64,000 bases of DNA from Pseudomonas sp. R5-89-07 (GCF_003851685.1 NZ_CP027727.1:5933146-5997145); one strand, 5' to 3'; shown: positions 7,743 to 16,341, numbered from the stretch's first letter. Translations and numbers: made by a program. Notes: generated from the sequence alone by a model not told the origin.

Positions 7743-9160
7743 ACGCGCTCCCCGATTTGCCGAACATCCGTCAGATGCCCGCTTATTGCAGCGGCTGCCA
7801 CCATTGCCGGACTCATCAGGTGCGTACGTGCCCCGGCGCCCTGGCGGCCTTCGAAATTGCGGTTGGTGCTGGAGGCGCAACGGTCTCCGGGCGCGAGCAC
7901 GTCGTCGTTCATGGCCAGGCACATGGAGCAGCCCGATTGACGCCATTCGAACCCCGCATCCCGAAAAATAGCGGCCAAGCCCTCAGCCTCGGCCTGATCG
8001 CGCACTTCGGTGGAACCCGGCACGACCATCGCACGCACGTGCGGGGCCACGCGTCTGCCGCCGATTACGCGGGCGGCATCGCGCAGGTCTTCGATACGGG
8101 CATTGGTGCACGACCCGATGAACGCATGGCTGATCACCACTTCATTCAGAGGCGTGCCCGCCTTGAGCCCCATGTAGGCCAGGGCACGCTGCATGTCCCG
8201 GCGCAGAATCAGGTCGCTGACCTGCAGCGGGTCTGGAACGCGCCCGTCAATAGCGACGACCTGATCAGGGCTCGTGCCCCATGTGACCATCGGCAGCAGC
8301 GTGCTGACGTCCAGCGTAACCTCATGATCGAACACGGCACCCTCGTCGCTGTGCAAGTTGCGCCACACGGCCACTGCTCGGCGCCATTGCTCGCCTTTGG
8401 GCGCGCGCGGCTTACCCTCGAGGTAGTCGAACACCTTCTGGTCCGGCGCCATGAACGCGCCACGCGCGCCGGCTTCAACAGCCATGTTGCAGATGGTCAT
8501 GCGCGCCTCGACGCTCAGGGCATCAATGGTTGAACCGACAAATTCGATAGCGAACCCCGTGGCCCCGGAGGCGCCGATTTGGCCGATCAGGGCCATGATG
8601 ATGTCCTTGGATGTCAGGCCCGGCGACAAGGCGCCCACGACCCTGACCCGCATGGTTTTCAGGCGTTTGTAGACCAGGGTTTGCGAGGCCAGCAGGTGCT
8701 CGATTTCCGACGTGCCGATGCCAAACCCGAAGGCACCGAGGGCGCCATACGTGGTGGTGTGACTGTCACCCGCCGCAATCACCATCCCTGGAAGGATGAA
8801 CCCCTGTTCGGGCGCGATAACGTGCTCGATACCCTGACGCTTATCCAGAATATCCAACAGCTCGATACCGAAATCCTGACAATTGCGCGACAGGTAGGAG
8901 ACTTGCCGTGCCCCCCCCGCATCGGGCATCACGGCGGTACGTTCAGGCGCGGTGGGGTTCACATGATCGACGACCGCCAACGCCGTTCCAGGACGCCATA
9001 CCTGGCGCCCGGCTTCACGCAGACCACTGAACGCCTGCGGGCTGGTGTATTCGTTGATGACCTGACGATCGATGTACAACAGGACATGGCCCTGCTCGTC
9101 CAGCGAGCAGACCGTGTGCGCATCGATGTGCTTTTGATAGAGGGTTTTGGGGCTGCTCAT
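7739..9160 (-). CDS. LeuC-like large subunit of an isopropylmalate isomerase-family hydro-lyase
   Basis: A 473-residue aconitase-family subunit carrying the 4Fe-4S cluster. Visible family blocks are GDSHTTTYGALGAFGFGIG, FIGSCTNARIEDLR with one cluster Cys, and GCSMCLAMN with the other two, followed by SSTNRNFEGRQGAGARTHL near the C terminus. Length is normal for LeuC. It is the first gene of a two-gene operon with the LeuD-like subunit, transcribed against the LysR gene. The long sequence distance expected between biosynthetic LeuC and this copy suggests a paralogue acting on another C4-C5 unsaturated diacid such as maleate or citraconate, but only assay or close comparison would settle that. 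Confidence 0.87.
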   Translation of the reverse strand: MSSPKTLYQKHIDAHTVCSLDEQGHVLLYIDRQVINEYTSPQAFSGLREAGRQVWRPGTALAVVDHVNPTAPERTAVMPDAGGARQVSYLSRNCQDFGIELLDILDKRQGIEHVIAPEQGFILPGMVIAAGDSHTTTYGALGAFGFGIGTSEIEHLLASQTLVYKRLKTMRVRVVGALSPGLTSKDIIMALIGQIGASGATGFAIEFVGSTIDALSVEARMTICNMAVEAGARGAFMAPDQKVFDYLEGKPRAPKGEQWRRAVAVWRNLHSDEGAVFDHEVTLDVSTLLPMVTWGTSPDQVVAIDGRVPDPLQVSDLILRRDMQRALAYMGLKAGTPLNEVVISHAFIGSCTNARIEDLRDAARVIGGRRVAPHVRAMVVPGSTEVRDQAEAEGLAAIFRDAGFEWRQSGCSMCLAMNDDVLAPGDRCASSTNRNFEGRQGAGARTHLMSPAMVAAAAISGHLTDVRQIGERV

Positions 9161-9348
9161 TAAGCGTTCTCACTCACGGGGACACCTTCGACAGGATAGG
9201 GACCGGGGAGTGGTCATCAAGAGCATCTCTGGAATACATGGCTCTACAGTTCGTGTATCACCGACGGGCCAAATCCCCCTAGGAGCAGATTGCTGGCGAA
9301 GGACGTAACGCGCAGAGATTGGTGCTATGTGGCGTTCTCAGGTTTTTC

Positions 9349-9370
9349 GCGAGCAAGCTCGCTCCTACAG
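9349..9370. repeat. Single REP-like palindrome
   Basis: GCGAGCAAGCTCGC followed by TCCTACAG matches the second common Pseudomonas REP class. It lies in the 230-base gap between the leuC-like gene and the next gene. One copy only is seen here. Confidence 0.7.
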
Positions 9371-9390
9371 TAAATGCGGCTGCGGGCTCT

Positions 9391-9756
9391 TTAAGCGATG
9401 ATTTCGACGTAGCTCGACTCCCCGCCTCCCGTCGCACCCGATAGCCAGCCCCAAACGAAACTCAGCGTCGTGCGCCCGGCGTGATCCACGCCTACCGTGC
9501 CACGTGACCACCCCGCGAGCAGTTCACCTTCCAGGGTTACGCACTGAAATAGCAGCTCGATGGTCTCTGCACCGCTCACCCGCCCGACCTGCGTGCCCGC
9601 GCGAATTCGGCCACCCTGGTAAGTGCTCGAAATCACGCCGTCTTCGATTTGGTAATGAAACACGGTGCCGGTGCCGGACAACCCTCGGGCGTTGTCCGCG
9701 ACCGCAAACCGACGATTGTGCAAACGTGCGTGGACAGTAGCAGAAGGGTGTTGCAT
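9391..9756 (-). CDS. Small conserved protein of the family often annotated as N-acetylglutamate synthase-like
   Basis: A 121-residue protein starting MQHPSATVHAR (ATG 9756). The open frame extends to 9915, but that would run through the glmS terminator and into the transposon end. The body (TVFHYQIEDGVISSTYQGG, then LEGELLAGWSRGTVG and FVWGWLSGATGGGESSYVEI) resembles a short beta-rich family found in many bacteria and commonly labelled n-acetylglutamate synthase without biochemical support. No GNAT acetyl-CoA motif is visible, so that label should not be trusted. Before the transposon arrived it was the first gene downstream of glmS. Confidence 0.7.
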   Translation of the reverse strand: MQHPSATVHARLHNRRFAVADNARGLSGTGTVFHYQIEDGVISSTYQGGRIRAGTQVGRVSGAETIELLFQCVTLEGELLAGWSRGTVGVDHAGRTTLSFVWGWLSGATGGGESSYVEIIA

Positions 9757-9794
9757 CGGTACGCATCCTTGAATTAGGCGAATCCAAAACGTAA

Positions 9795-9823
9795 AAAAGG
9801 GGCCGTTGAAAACAGCCCCTTTT
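9795..9823 (-). terminator. Original glmS transcription terminator, now separated from glmS by the transposon
   Basis: On the minus strand AAAAGGGGC pairs with GCCCCTTTT (9795-9803 with 9815-9823) and is followed by a T-run, a good intrinsic terminator. Joining this flank to the glmS-proximal flank across the transposon (CCCAAAAG on the glmS side, AAAAGGGGC here) recreates a normal glmS downstream region. The insertion therefore fell at the foot of the terminator stem, as Tn7 does in E. coli. Confidence 0.8.
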
Positions 9824-9960
9824 GATCCTACTGAATAAAGTCTGTCGGATCGAGCCCAGCAATTACGGGGGCTAGCCGATGGGTTTATCAGGAATAAAGT
9901 CTGTCGCAACACCATTTTTATGAGGTGGTGTCGTTAGACCTACTAAATAAAGTCTGTCGG
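9823..9960. repeat. Left transposon end with three spaced TnsB-type binding repeats
   Basis: The core AATAAAGTCTGTCG occurs at 9834-9848, 9893-9907 and 9945-9960, all in the same orientation, spaced 59 and about 52 bases apart. The outermost copy is preceded by TGATCCTAC, which puts the repeat about 10 bases inside the terminus. Three separated sites is the arrangement of the Tn7 left end. Binding by TnsB is inferred from this analogy. Confidence 0.88.
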
Positions 9961-10546
9961 AAGCATGCAAGCTATTGATTTCAGATAGTTTTTTATCTAA
10001 AACCGCAAATTCGCCGAGCGCAAGCACAATGGAGCTCCGACGATCGAGATTCCGTCGCGGCGTCGGATGTCCGATGGAAAAACCACTCCTTCCGAAAGTA
10101 ACGCACCTTTATAAAGCGCACAGCCAACACGGTCCAGGTGAGCACCTTTCAGGTCATATGAGAGGTACGCCAATGCTGGGTTAGGAACGGTCCAGTTATT
10201 TCCGCTGATGGGACAGTGCGATCATCTACTGGAGAGGAATCACATCGAATGTTGATCACCCTCAATTCTGTAATCGAACAGCAGTCATCTTAGCCCTTTG
10301 CTGCTCGCTGACCACAGACTGCTAATCTATTCGAGTATGGATTTGGGTTTAGAACTGAGCCCGCTCGTTGTCGCGGTCGGGTACCGTACCCCAATTTGGA
10401 GGTGCGTCAGCCTTGAGCTGGCAAGCGGATAAACTCGGCATAGACCTCAACTAGAGGACGGCGGATGCAAACCCGCCTCTTACTCAATCTGCTATTTGGG
10501 CATCAGCAAGGTGATTATCCAAGCCAAACCGCAAGAGGTAGCGCTT
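9961..10546. other. Region without a convincing gene, inside the left transposon end
   Basis: About 590 bases between the last left-end repeat and the operator-like palindromes of the first cargo gene. Open frames at 9975-10184 (+) and 10465-10647 (+) exist but show no recognisable family, no good ribosome site and no compositional support. I see no other structure here. Confidence 0.5.
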
Positions 10547-10604
10547 GCTGTCATTTTGCCGATATTATGCCGACACACCAGCAAAATGCCCTCAAAATGA
10601 CAGC
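10547..10604. promoter_or_regulatory. Nested inverted repeats upstream of the RHH-type regulator, candidate operator
   Basis: GCTGTCATTTTG (10547-10558) is perfectly inverted as CAAAATGACAGC (10593-10604). Within it ATTTTGC (10553-10559) is inverted as GCAAAAT (10581-10587). The outer arm ends 12 bases before the ATG of the regulator at 10616. Position and symmetry suggest an autoregulatory operator, though a transcript hairpin is also possible. Confidence 0.65.
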
Positions 10605-10615
10605 GAGTATCGTCC

Positions 10616-11512
10616 ATGGCCAGATTAAGCGTTCGCGACTTTCCTGATAACTTGCACCAGCTGCTGCTCCAGTCAGCTGCCAGGCATGAACGCTCGCTAG
10701 AGGGGGAAACCCGGTTTGGCCTCGCGCGCTACCTTGAATCTCTCAAAGCGGCCGAGCCTGAGGCGGCCTCCTTGTGTGAAATTTGGCAGCGCTCTACAGG
10801 CCAGCGCTTGCAAAAGCTATTTGCGCGCTTGCGCGAAGACAACGTTTTTTCCTGGGGCGAGCGCAGCGATTTACCTCACTTGGCCCTAGCCTTGGGGGAA
10901 CCGTCGCCGGCAACGCTGATGAACTGCATCGACGGTCGTGAAGCGCTGCCATTTGATCTGGCGAAACGTATCGCCGAGCGCTACGGGTGCAGTCTGGAGT
11001 GGCTTATCAACGGCTCTAGCTCTATGTTTCCATACCCAGAAATTGGCGGGGACTATCGCGAGTTTTTCGAGCCAGCTATCAGGGACACCGGTATCAATAT
11101 TAAGCTGGTCCGGCTCTGCACCCCTGAGGATGCCGAAGGTAATTTAAGCCGGCATGACGGTACCTTGCTGATGTTCAGATGCAAGGACGACAAACTAAGC
11201 ATTGCCGCGGGGTATAGCGGTCGCTTTTATCTAAATGGTCGTATGGGTGGTGGTGGCCATAGCTGCCTAGAAGGTTTCGTCAACTTTCTTAATGAGAATC
11301 AAAACTTGCAATTCAACGAATACAACTGTGAGGCGCCGATTGACGAATCTGCGATGTGGGACCACCACCCCAATTACTACCTTGATCTCAAACATTGCAG
11401 TCAGGCGTCTTGGCTATACCCACTGCGCGCTGGTAGATCGCCTTCCAGCATTGACTGGATGCAGCAGCACACTTTTATGACTCCAAAGCAAAGCGAGCAG
11501 CTAATTTCATAA
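10616..11512 (+). CDS. RHH N-terminus plus HTH-like middle: putative cargo regulator
   Basis: A 298-residue protein, first gene of the transposon cargo. Residues 1-42 (MARLSVRDFPDNLHQLLLQ and following) look like an Arc/FitA-type ribbon-helix-helix strand and helices. Residues 58-140 (LFARLREDNVFSW to GCSLEWLINGSSSMFP) resemble a Cro/CI-like helical domain in which YGCSLEWLINGSS is the usual end of such domains. The last ~150 residues are not recognised and contain a glycine-rich patch (GRMGGGGHSC). A short nested palindrome immediately upstream is a likely operator. It may regulate the neighbouring zinc-ribbon/HEPN gene 97 bases downstream. The RHH call is fairly clear; the rest is inference. 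Confidence 0.7.
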   Translation: MARLSVRDFPDNLHQLLLQSAARHERSLEGETRFGLARYLESLKAAEPEAASLCEIWQRSTGQRLQKLFARLREDNVFSWGERSDLPHLALALGEPSPATLMNCIDGREALPFDLAKRIAERYGCSLEWLINGSSSMFPYPEIGGDYREFFEPAIRDTGINIKLVRLCTPEDAEGNLSRHDGTLLMFRCKDDKLSIAAGYSGRFYLNGRMGGGGHSCLEGFVNFLNENQNLQFNEYNCEAPIDESAMWDHHPNYYLDLKHCSQASWLYPLRAGRSPSSIDWMQQHTFMTPKQSEQLIS

Positions 11513-11609
11513 GAAAGGCTCAGCTGCTGGGCATTGGCATGGCCCTTAACCCCCGGCTGAATGCCCCAGTTAGGAATGAGGCATGTCTTGGGAATAATAG
11601 GGAGCCAAG

Positions 11610-12872
11610 ATGAATCTTTGTGAGTGTTTTAGGTGTATCACCTGCGGGACTGAAATCGACTGTCGGATAGGGATGTCAAATCGTGACGTCCAACCCTTCC
11701 AGTTCGCCTGCCCCAAATGTGAGGAAAGGATTTCATTTGTATTCGGGCAAGCTGACGCCGAACTGCAGGGGGCTGAGAAGGTCGAGGGTTTTGAGGCTCC
11801 ATTCAAGGGTGAAAAGCCTTTCGTAGACCTCCACCTAGATTTTCCTGTCTATGTTGGGAAGTACAAGATGGGGATGACTACGTTTCTTCGTGTGACTCAA
11901 GAGCTCGGTATGGGAGCGTACTCACATCTTAATCAGCGACTGCATATGCTGAATTACCTCCATCCAGTTCAACGAGATCTGTTCAGCCTCATTACCCAGT
12001 ACAAAAGAGGTGATCTTGATAGTTTTGAAAAAGTTTGTGCAAGGATTCCAGGAGTAACTTTAACATCCAGAAAGAAGCAAGATGTTTTGGCAGCACTGTA
12101 TTCTGCGACTTCAATAATGTCCTCGCCATTTACAATACATGAGCATAACGCTGAGATCAGTGATGTGGCTCCTAAAATTTATTACTGGCTACTTGACAAT
12201 CACCGCGACAAAACCATTGAGTTCATCGACAGTATTTTGAGCAATGGCTTCCTTAAGAATTTACACAACGACTGCCTGTCTTTATATCCAAAATTAGTTT
12301 CGATGGACCTCGCGTTTCGGCCCGCCCTCTTCTATGACTACGCAGATACAGAAGAGTTGGGTGATATTCCAGCCAGGATGTCGACTGCAGACTTTGAAAC
12401 TTGCAATAATTTTTACAAAGACCTTGCTGAAGTATTCTCACGTCAAATAACACTTATTGCTGGTATCAACAATCTACTGAAACGTGGTGACTGCAACCAG
12501 TTCGAACCATCTTTAAAGCATACCAAAAAGGGTATTAGGCCCGGGCTGGAAAGCCTTGACGCCTTTGCCAACGTCGACCTGGGCAACAAAATCGATTTTA
12601 TAGACAAATCATTTTATGCAATAGACCTCGATGCCATCGATAACAAACTTAGGAATGCGATCGCTCACTACAAGTATGACTACAAGGAATCAAGTCAACG
12701 CATCACGTATTATCCGAGCAAGGAAGGCATGAGCCGGGAGAAGTGCTATGAAATCCAATTCATGAGTTTCATTAGAAAGTCACTGCTCCTATTCAGAGAG
12801 GTTCATAGTGTGAACCACATTATTAAGGCGACGCTTTTTCTATGTGTCTTGGTATTGAAAAAGGACATATAA
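11610..12872 (+). CDS. Zinc-ribbon protein with C-terminal HEPN-type Rx4H motif
   Basis: A 420-residue protein not assigned to a named family. The N terminus carries a zinc-ribbon pattern: C9-x2-C12 (CITC) and C34-x2-C37 (CPKC). The middle ~250 residues are helical with no motif I know. Near the C terminus is LRNAIAHYKYDY, in which Arg348-x4-His353 matches the Rx4-6H active-site motif of HEPN ribonucleases; helices flank it as in that fold. AGGGAGCC stands just before ATG 11610. The gene is AT-richer than the chromosome around it, consistent with transfer. Lying between a regulator and a Gabija-like pair, it is a candidate RNase effector of phage defence, but no function is proven. Confidence 0.7.
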   Translation: MNLCECFRCITCGTEIDCRIGMSNRDVQPFQFACPKCEERISFVFGQADAELQGAEKVEGFEAPFKGEKPFVDLHLDFPVYVGKYKMGMTTFLRVTQELGMGAYSHLNQRLHMLNYLHPVQRDLFSLITQYKRGDLDSFEKVCARIPGVTLTSRKKQDVLAALYSATSIMSSPFTIHEHNAEISDVAPKIYYWLLDNHRDKTIEFIDSILSNGFLKNLHNDCLSLYPKLVSMDLAFRPALFYDYADTEELGDIPARMSTADFETCNNFYKDLAEVFSRQITLIAGINNLLKRGDCNQFEPSLKHTKKGIRPGLESLDAFANVDLGNKIDFIDKSFYAIDLDAIDNKLRNAIAHYKYDYKESSQRITYYPSKEGMSREKCYEIQFMSFIRKSLLLFREVHSVNHIIKATLFLCVLVLKKDI

Positions 12873-13031
12873 AAGGCAGGAGGTTATTTCGCATTACTGG
12901 CGAGAGTATAGCTCACTGTCGTAAGGGGTAGGTCGTGGGTAGCCGTCTCGTGCTACGCCCACGCCATATGACGCGAAACTGGCCCTGATCAAACCGATGA
13001 GGGCTGGCCCACGAAACTCACGAATGCACCT

Positions 13032-13054
13032 CCAACCAAGCGTGGCTTGGTTGG
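13032..13054 (+). terminator. Intrinsic terminator between HEPN-type gene and gajB-like gene
   Basis: CCAACCAAGC (13032-13041) pairs perfectly with GCTTGGTTGG (13045-13054) around a three-base loop and is followed by CCCCTTTT. It ends the plus-strand gene at 12872 and lies 50 bases from the stop of the convergent helicase gene, so it may serve both. Confidence 0.75.
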
Positions 13055-13103
13055 CCCCTTTTCGATTCCCCTCAACAACTACCGGATTGCCCTAAGTCAT
13101 GAC

Positions 13104-14534
13104 TTATGCTGGCAAGTGTCGAACTGTCCCGATGATGGTGAGAGATTTCGCTCCTCGGGTCATCGCGACGTACAAATCCTTCGCATCAAGCGAGTCGGCA
13201 TCAAGAATGACGGCGTGGTCATACTCAAGGCCTTTAACCAGCAACGTAGTACCAATCAGCTTGCGGTGGTTGATCGGTCGGCCCGAATGCCTCATCTCAC
13301 GCTGATAAAGAATGCCAGCCTCAACGAGCGTCGTGGCTTGACCATCAATATGAATCTTGAGCACGTTCAAGAAACGATAGAGTAAGTCACGGCGATAGGC
13401 TGATGTTTCGGGGTTGCTCTTCAACGTTTCGAAGAAGGCCTTAAGATGGCTGCTGGACGGGTCAGTCAGATAGTCATTTGCAGCTTGAAGGACCAAAGGG
13501 TATTTAGTGGTCCTGCGCAGCTTGGTTACTTCGCCTCGCCTAGTTCCGGCCGTCAACGCACTGGGTACACCAGTGAGGCATTTCATCGCAAATTTCACTA
13601 CAAGGAGAAACCCCGCCTGAACAGTCTTGACGGCAACAAGCTTTTTGATAAACGAATGCAGATCTTTACCTTCGATTTCCTCGATTGAGGAAAAACGTCC
13701 GGCCATGGTTTTCGCCAAGAGGTGAGTTTTATTCTTGGACTGGCTGTCCCCGCCGTGCAGAGCGATGACGCTCTCATTATTGTTCAGCATCCCACAAAGC
13801 GCCGTGTACTGTTTAGCGGCGAGGTACTCGGGCTGGGTGTAGGTACGAATCACGCTCGGTGGTAGCTGGGCCAGCAAATCAATCTTTTGGCCTAGCTCGA
13901 TCTTTCGCCTCACATTTTTGAGCCATTCGCCAAGTTCCGGACTCTTCGCCTTGACCCACCGCCAAGGGACCTCCAGCTGTCCCAAGCAATCAAATTTGGG
14001 GTAGACGCTGACTTCCCAATCAACGGGCTTGCCATCGTCAAAATCAAATATGGATTGGAGGGGGTCTCCCAACAGTCGGCTTGGAAGAAACTCTGCCAGG
14101 TTGCAGACGAGATCATGTTGTACGTCGGAGCAGTCCTGGTACTCGTCGACGTAGAGACCTATGTAGCTGGACGACACGGCCTCACGAATGAACCTCTTTC
14201 CGAGCAAATGGGAGCAGCACTCGTACAACTTATTCCACTGCTTGCTGGTCGGGTTTTCAATTTTCCAACCAGATGCTTTCGGGTACGCCAGACAGAGTCG
14301 AAGTGCCCAGCTAGCAATCGTATCGACCTGGAACTGGGAAGCACGAACGCCCAAGTCCGCCATTTTGGTTTTTATCGAATTCACGCCGGCAAAAGTGTGC
14401 GTCAGGATAAGCTGCCGGCCACCTGACGCTCGCACCGCCATTGCGATGAGATGAGTTTTTCCAAACCCCGCAGGCGCGATTACATAACCTTTGGAGGTAC
14501 AGTCGTTGAGCTTGATTGCGAGGTCTTCAGACAC
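13104..14534 (-). CDS. UvrD/Rep-like helicase, GajB-like component of a Gabija-type system
   Basis: A 476-residue superfamily 1 helicase. Walker A is APAGFGKTH (20-28), Walker B is DEYQD (130-134), and the C-terminal part has LVKGLEYDHAVI (motif V) and LYVAMTRGAKSL (motif VI). At 476 residues it is much shorter than housekeeping UvrD or Rep but close to GajB. Its start overlaps the end of the OLD-nuclease gene by 8 bases, so the two are cotranslated. In Gabija, GajB accompanies the GajA nuclease in anti-phage defence; the helicase could instead belong to an unnamed class 2 OLD/helicase pair, which is the same general arrangement. Confidence 0.85.
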   Translation of the reverse strand: MSEDLAIKLNDCTSKGYVIAPAGFGKTHLIAMAVRASGGRQLILTHTFAGVNSIKTKMADLGVRASQFQVDTIASWALRLCLAYPKASGWKIENPTSKQWNKLYECCSHLLGKRFIREAVSSSYIGLYVDEYQDCSDVQHDLVCNLAEFLPSRLLGDPLQSIFDFDDGKPVDWEVSVYPKFDCLGQLEVPWRWVKAKSPELGEWLKNVRRKIELGQKIDLLAQLPPSVIRTYTQPEYLAAKQYTALCGMLNNNESVIALHGGDSQSKNKTHLLAKTMAGRFSSIEEIEGKDLHSFIKKLVAVKTVQAGFLLVVKFAMKCLTGVPSALTAGTRRGEVTKLRRTTKYPLVLQAANDYLTDPSSSHLKAFFETLKSNPETSAYRRDLLYRFLNVLKIHIDGQATTLVEAGILYQREMRHSGRPINHRKLIGTTLLVKGLEYDHAVILDADSLDAKDLYVAMTRGAKSLTIIGTVRHLPA

Positions 14535-16233
14535 GCTTCGCCCACTCCCAAAGCCTTCCCAACTCTAAGGCGAGATTTGTTTTGCCGAATCCGGGATCGT
14601 TGAAAGCGGTACTCACCGCCTTGAACCACAGGTCGCCTCTAGTAGTATCCTTGAACCATCCCGCGCTCTTTGCTGCAGCACCAATTGCAGTCCGCAGCTT
14701 GGGGCTATCCCGCCACTCGCTGATGTCAGGGTCCAAAACGTCCTGATACTGCGATCGCACTTGATCGTATACCGGGTAGAAGAGTTCGACTTGGGCGAGC
14801 GTCAAGCTGGCAACTACGGAAGCCCAGGGCAGATCCACAAAAGCCCGCTCCTCAAGCGAAAGTTTGTCGTTCCAGACGTAGGTGGGAATTCCTATTGCAA
14901 CAAGCCCAGCAGCATCAGCGGCTGAGAACTGCTTCTCGGCATCGCCATCAGCTAGTGCCGACACGTCATAGCCAAGCTTTTTAAAGGCAATAGCCATGCC
15001 CTTCACTTTGCTGGCTCCCTTAGCGTCTAGCAACGCCACACCGTGATATGACAATGGATCTTGCCCATTTTCGAGTTGGTGATCGTCTAAGCCCCTTATG
15101 AAACCTACCTCGGTAGCGCCTTCACATACGACAACCTTTTTGGCCAAGAAAGCTTCAGCGCTAGAGCGAATCTTACCCTGAACCTCATGCTCTTCGAGGC
15201 CCTTCTCGGCAGCGGAGACGATCGTCACGACCCCGCCCTTGCTGTGGACGATATGAAGGTCCTGCACCGTGAGCTCGCGAAGCACCATGGGCGAATGGGT
15301 AGTTAGGAAATACTGCCCGCGTTTGTCCTCCCTGATGTGCTTGATGAGACGCGTAATGCGATGGGGCTCGAGGCCGAACTCCAACTCATCGAACAAGGTG
15401 ATATGGCCATCCTCCAGGCCCGCTTTCTGGATTCCACACTGAAGCATCCGGCGAGATCCCAGACCTAACTGGCGCAATGGGATTTCGCCGTCATGCAGGG
15501 AAAGACCGCCGACTTTCAGGTTGATGGACGCCAAGTCAAGATGGGCCTTATAGGCATCAAGTACAGGGACACCTAAGAGCTTCGCAATCTCTTGCGATTT
15601 GGTTGCTGCAGTGTCGAAGTTTGTCAGGGAGACAGCCCGGTCGACATCGAGCGAACTCCTGGCAGTCCTCGATGCATTGGCCAATAACTCGCTCAAGCTC
15701 TGCGCCGCAGTAAGCTTGGCAAGTGCAGTTCCGTTTGCCCAGGAAAGCTCTCGTTCGCTGAAAACGCCGATGAGGCCAACCCCGACCTTGTTTCTATCTG
15801 CCTGTTTAAAAGGCACCCCGTCAGGGTTGCGATCGCACACCACAGCCCATTTCGGCTCCAAGTCCTTCTCAACGGTTAGCCGGGCGGTCAATACGCTTTC
15901 CAGATGATCATCTGGCTCATCAAGCAGCTTTTGAGCTGCCGCATCCCAACCCCGGAGGTACAACCCATATTTATTAAGGGCAGAAAAGTCTGCGGCCAAA
16001 TGCCCGATCGTAATCTCGATGATGATGGGGTCAGCGATTTTGCACTGGTAAAAATCTGAGTCGCTGAGGGCCAGATTCCACTGGGGATGGAATGTGTAAC
16101 GGATGGCCTCCAAAATTGTGGACTTGGAGGAGTCACCTTTACCTATGAGACAAAAAATGTCAGCGGTTGGCACATTCCAATCAAGCGTTTTCACTCCGCG
16201 GAAGTTCTTGATCACGATCTTTCTGATTTTCAC
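14527..16233 (-). CDS. OLD-family ATPase/Toprim nuclease, GajA-like component of a Gabija-type system
   Basis: A 568-residue protein with an SMC/ABC-type ATPase followed by a Toprim nuclease. Walker A is GKGDSSKST (31-39), the signature loop is LGLGSRRM (256-263), Walker B is ITLFDELE (278-285) and the switch His is in TTHSP (311-315). The Toprim part has CEGATE with Glu371 and the acidic DGD at 429-431, the expected metal ligands. Length matches GajA (about 580). It is first in a two-gene unit with the overlapping helicase, the defining Gabija order. GajA homologues are sequence-specific DNA nicking enzymes held inactive by nucleotides and released during phage infection; that regulation is known for the family and not visible here. 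Confidence 0.87.
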   Translation of the reverse strand: MKIRKIVIKNFRGVKTLDWNVPTADIFCLIGKGDSSKSTILEAIRYTFHPQWNLALSDSDFYQCKIADPIIIEITIGHLAADFSALNKYGLYLRGWDAAAQKLLDEPDDHLESVLTARLTVEKDLEPKWAVVCDRNPDGVPFKQADRNKVGVGLIGVFSERELSWANGTALAKLTAAQSLSELLANASRTARSSLDVDRAVSLTNFDTAATKSQEIAKLLGVPVLDAYKAHLDLASINLKVGGLSLHDGEIPLRQLGLGSRRMLQCGIQKAGLEDGHITLFDELEFGLEPHRITRLIKHIREDKRGQYFLTTHSPMVLRELTVQDLHIVHSKGGVVTIVSAAEKGLEEHEVQGKIRSSAEAFLAKKVVVCEGATEVGFIRGLDDHQLENGQDPLSYHGVALLDAKGASKVKGMAIAFKKLGYDVSALADGDAEKQFSAADAAGLVAIGIPTYVWNDKLSLEERAFVDLPWASVVASLTLAQVELFYPVYDQVRSQYQDVLDPDISEWRDSPKLRTAIGAAAKSAGWFKDTTRGDLWFKAVSTAFNDPGFGKTNLALELGRLWEWAKRV

Positions 16234-16260
16234 CAGCCAGCATCCTTCTGAACGTCATCT

Positions 16261-16341
16261 ATGAGTAACGGCGAAACGCAGTTGTAGCGCCTCACCTGGC
16301 TCCCAGGAATGCAGCGGGAGTGGCCATTCGCCGTTACTCAT
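16261..16341. repeat. Long inverted repeat between the nuclease gene and gajA-like gene
   Basis: ATGAGTAACGGCGAA (16261-16275) is perfectly inverted as TTCGCCGTTACTCAT (16327-16341); TCTATG flanks both arms with a 3-base offset. The 51-base loop contains a smaller GC-rich stem (CTCCC with GGGAG). It sits in the 261-base gap upstream of the gajA-like gene and downstream of the 536-residue protein. It could be a terminator-like structure, an operator or a small mobile sequence; nothing decides between these. Confidence 0.7.

Noticed and set aside
9757..9915. N-terminal extension of the small protein at 9391-9756
   Set aside because: It would read through the glmS terminator and into the transposon; the conserved part begins at 9756.
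9975..10184. 69-codon frame near the left transposon end
   Set aside because: Basic low-information sequence without family or ribosome site.
13047..13385. 112-codon frame at the 3' side of the gajB-like gene
   Set aside because: Mostly antisense to the helicase C terminus with no independent support.
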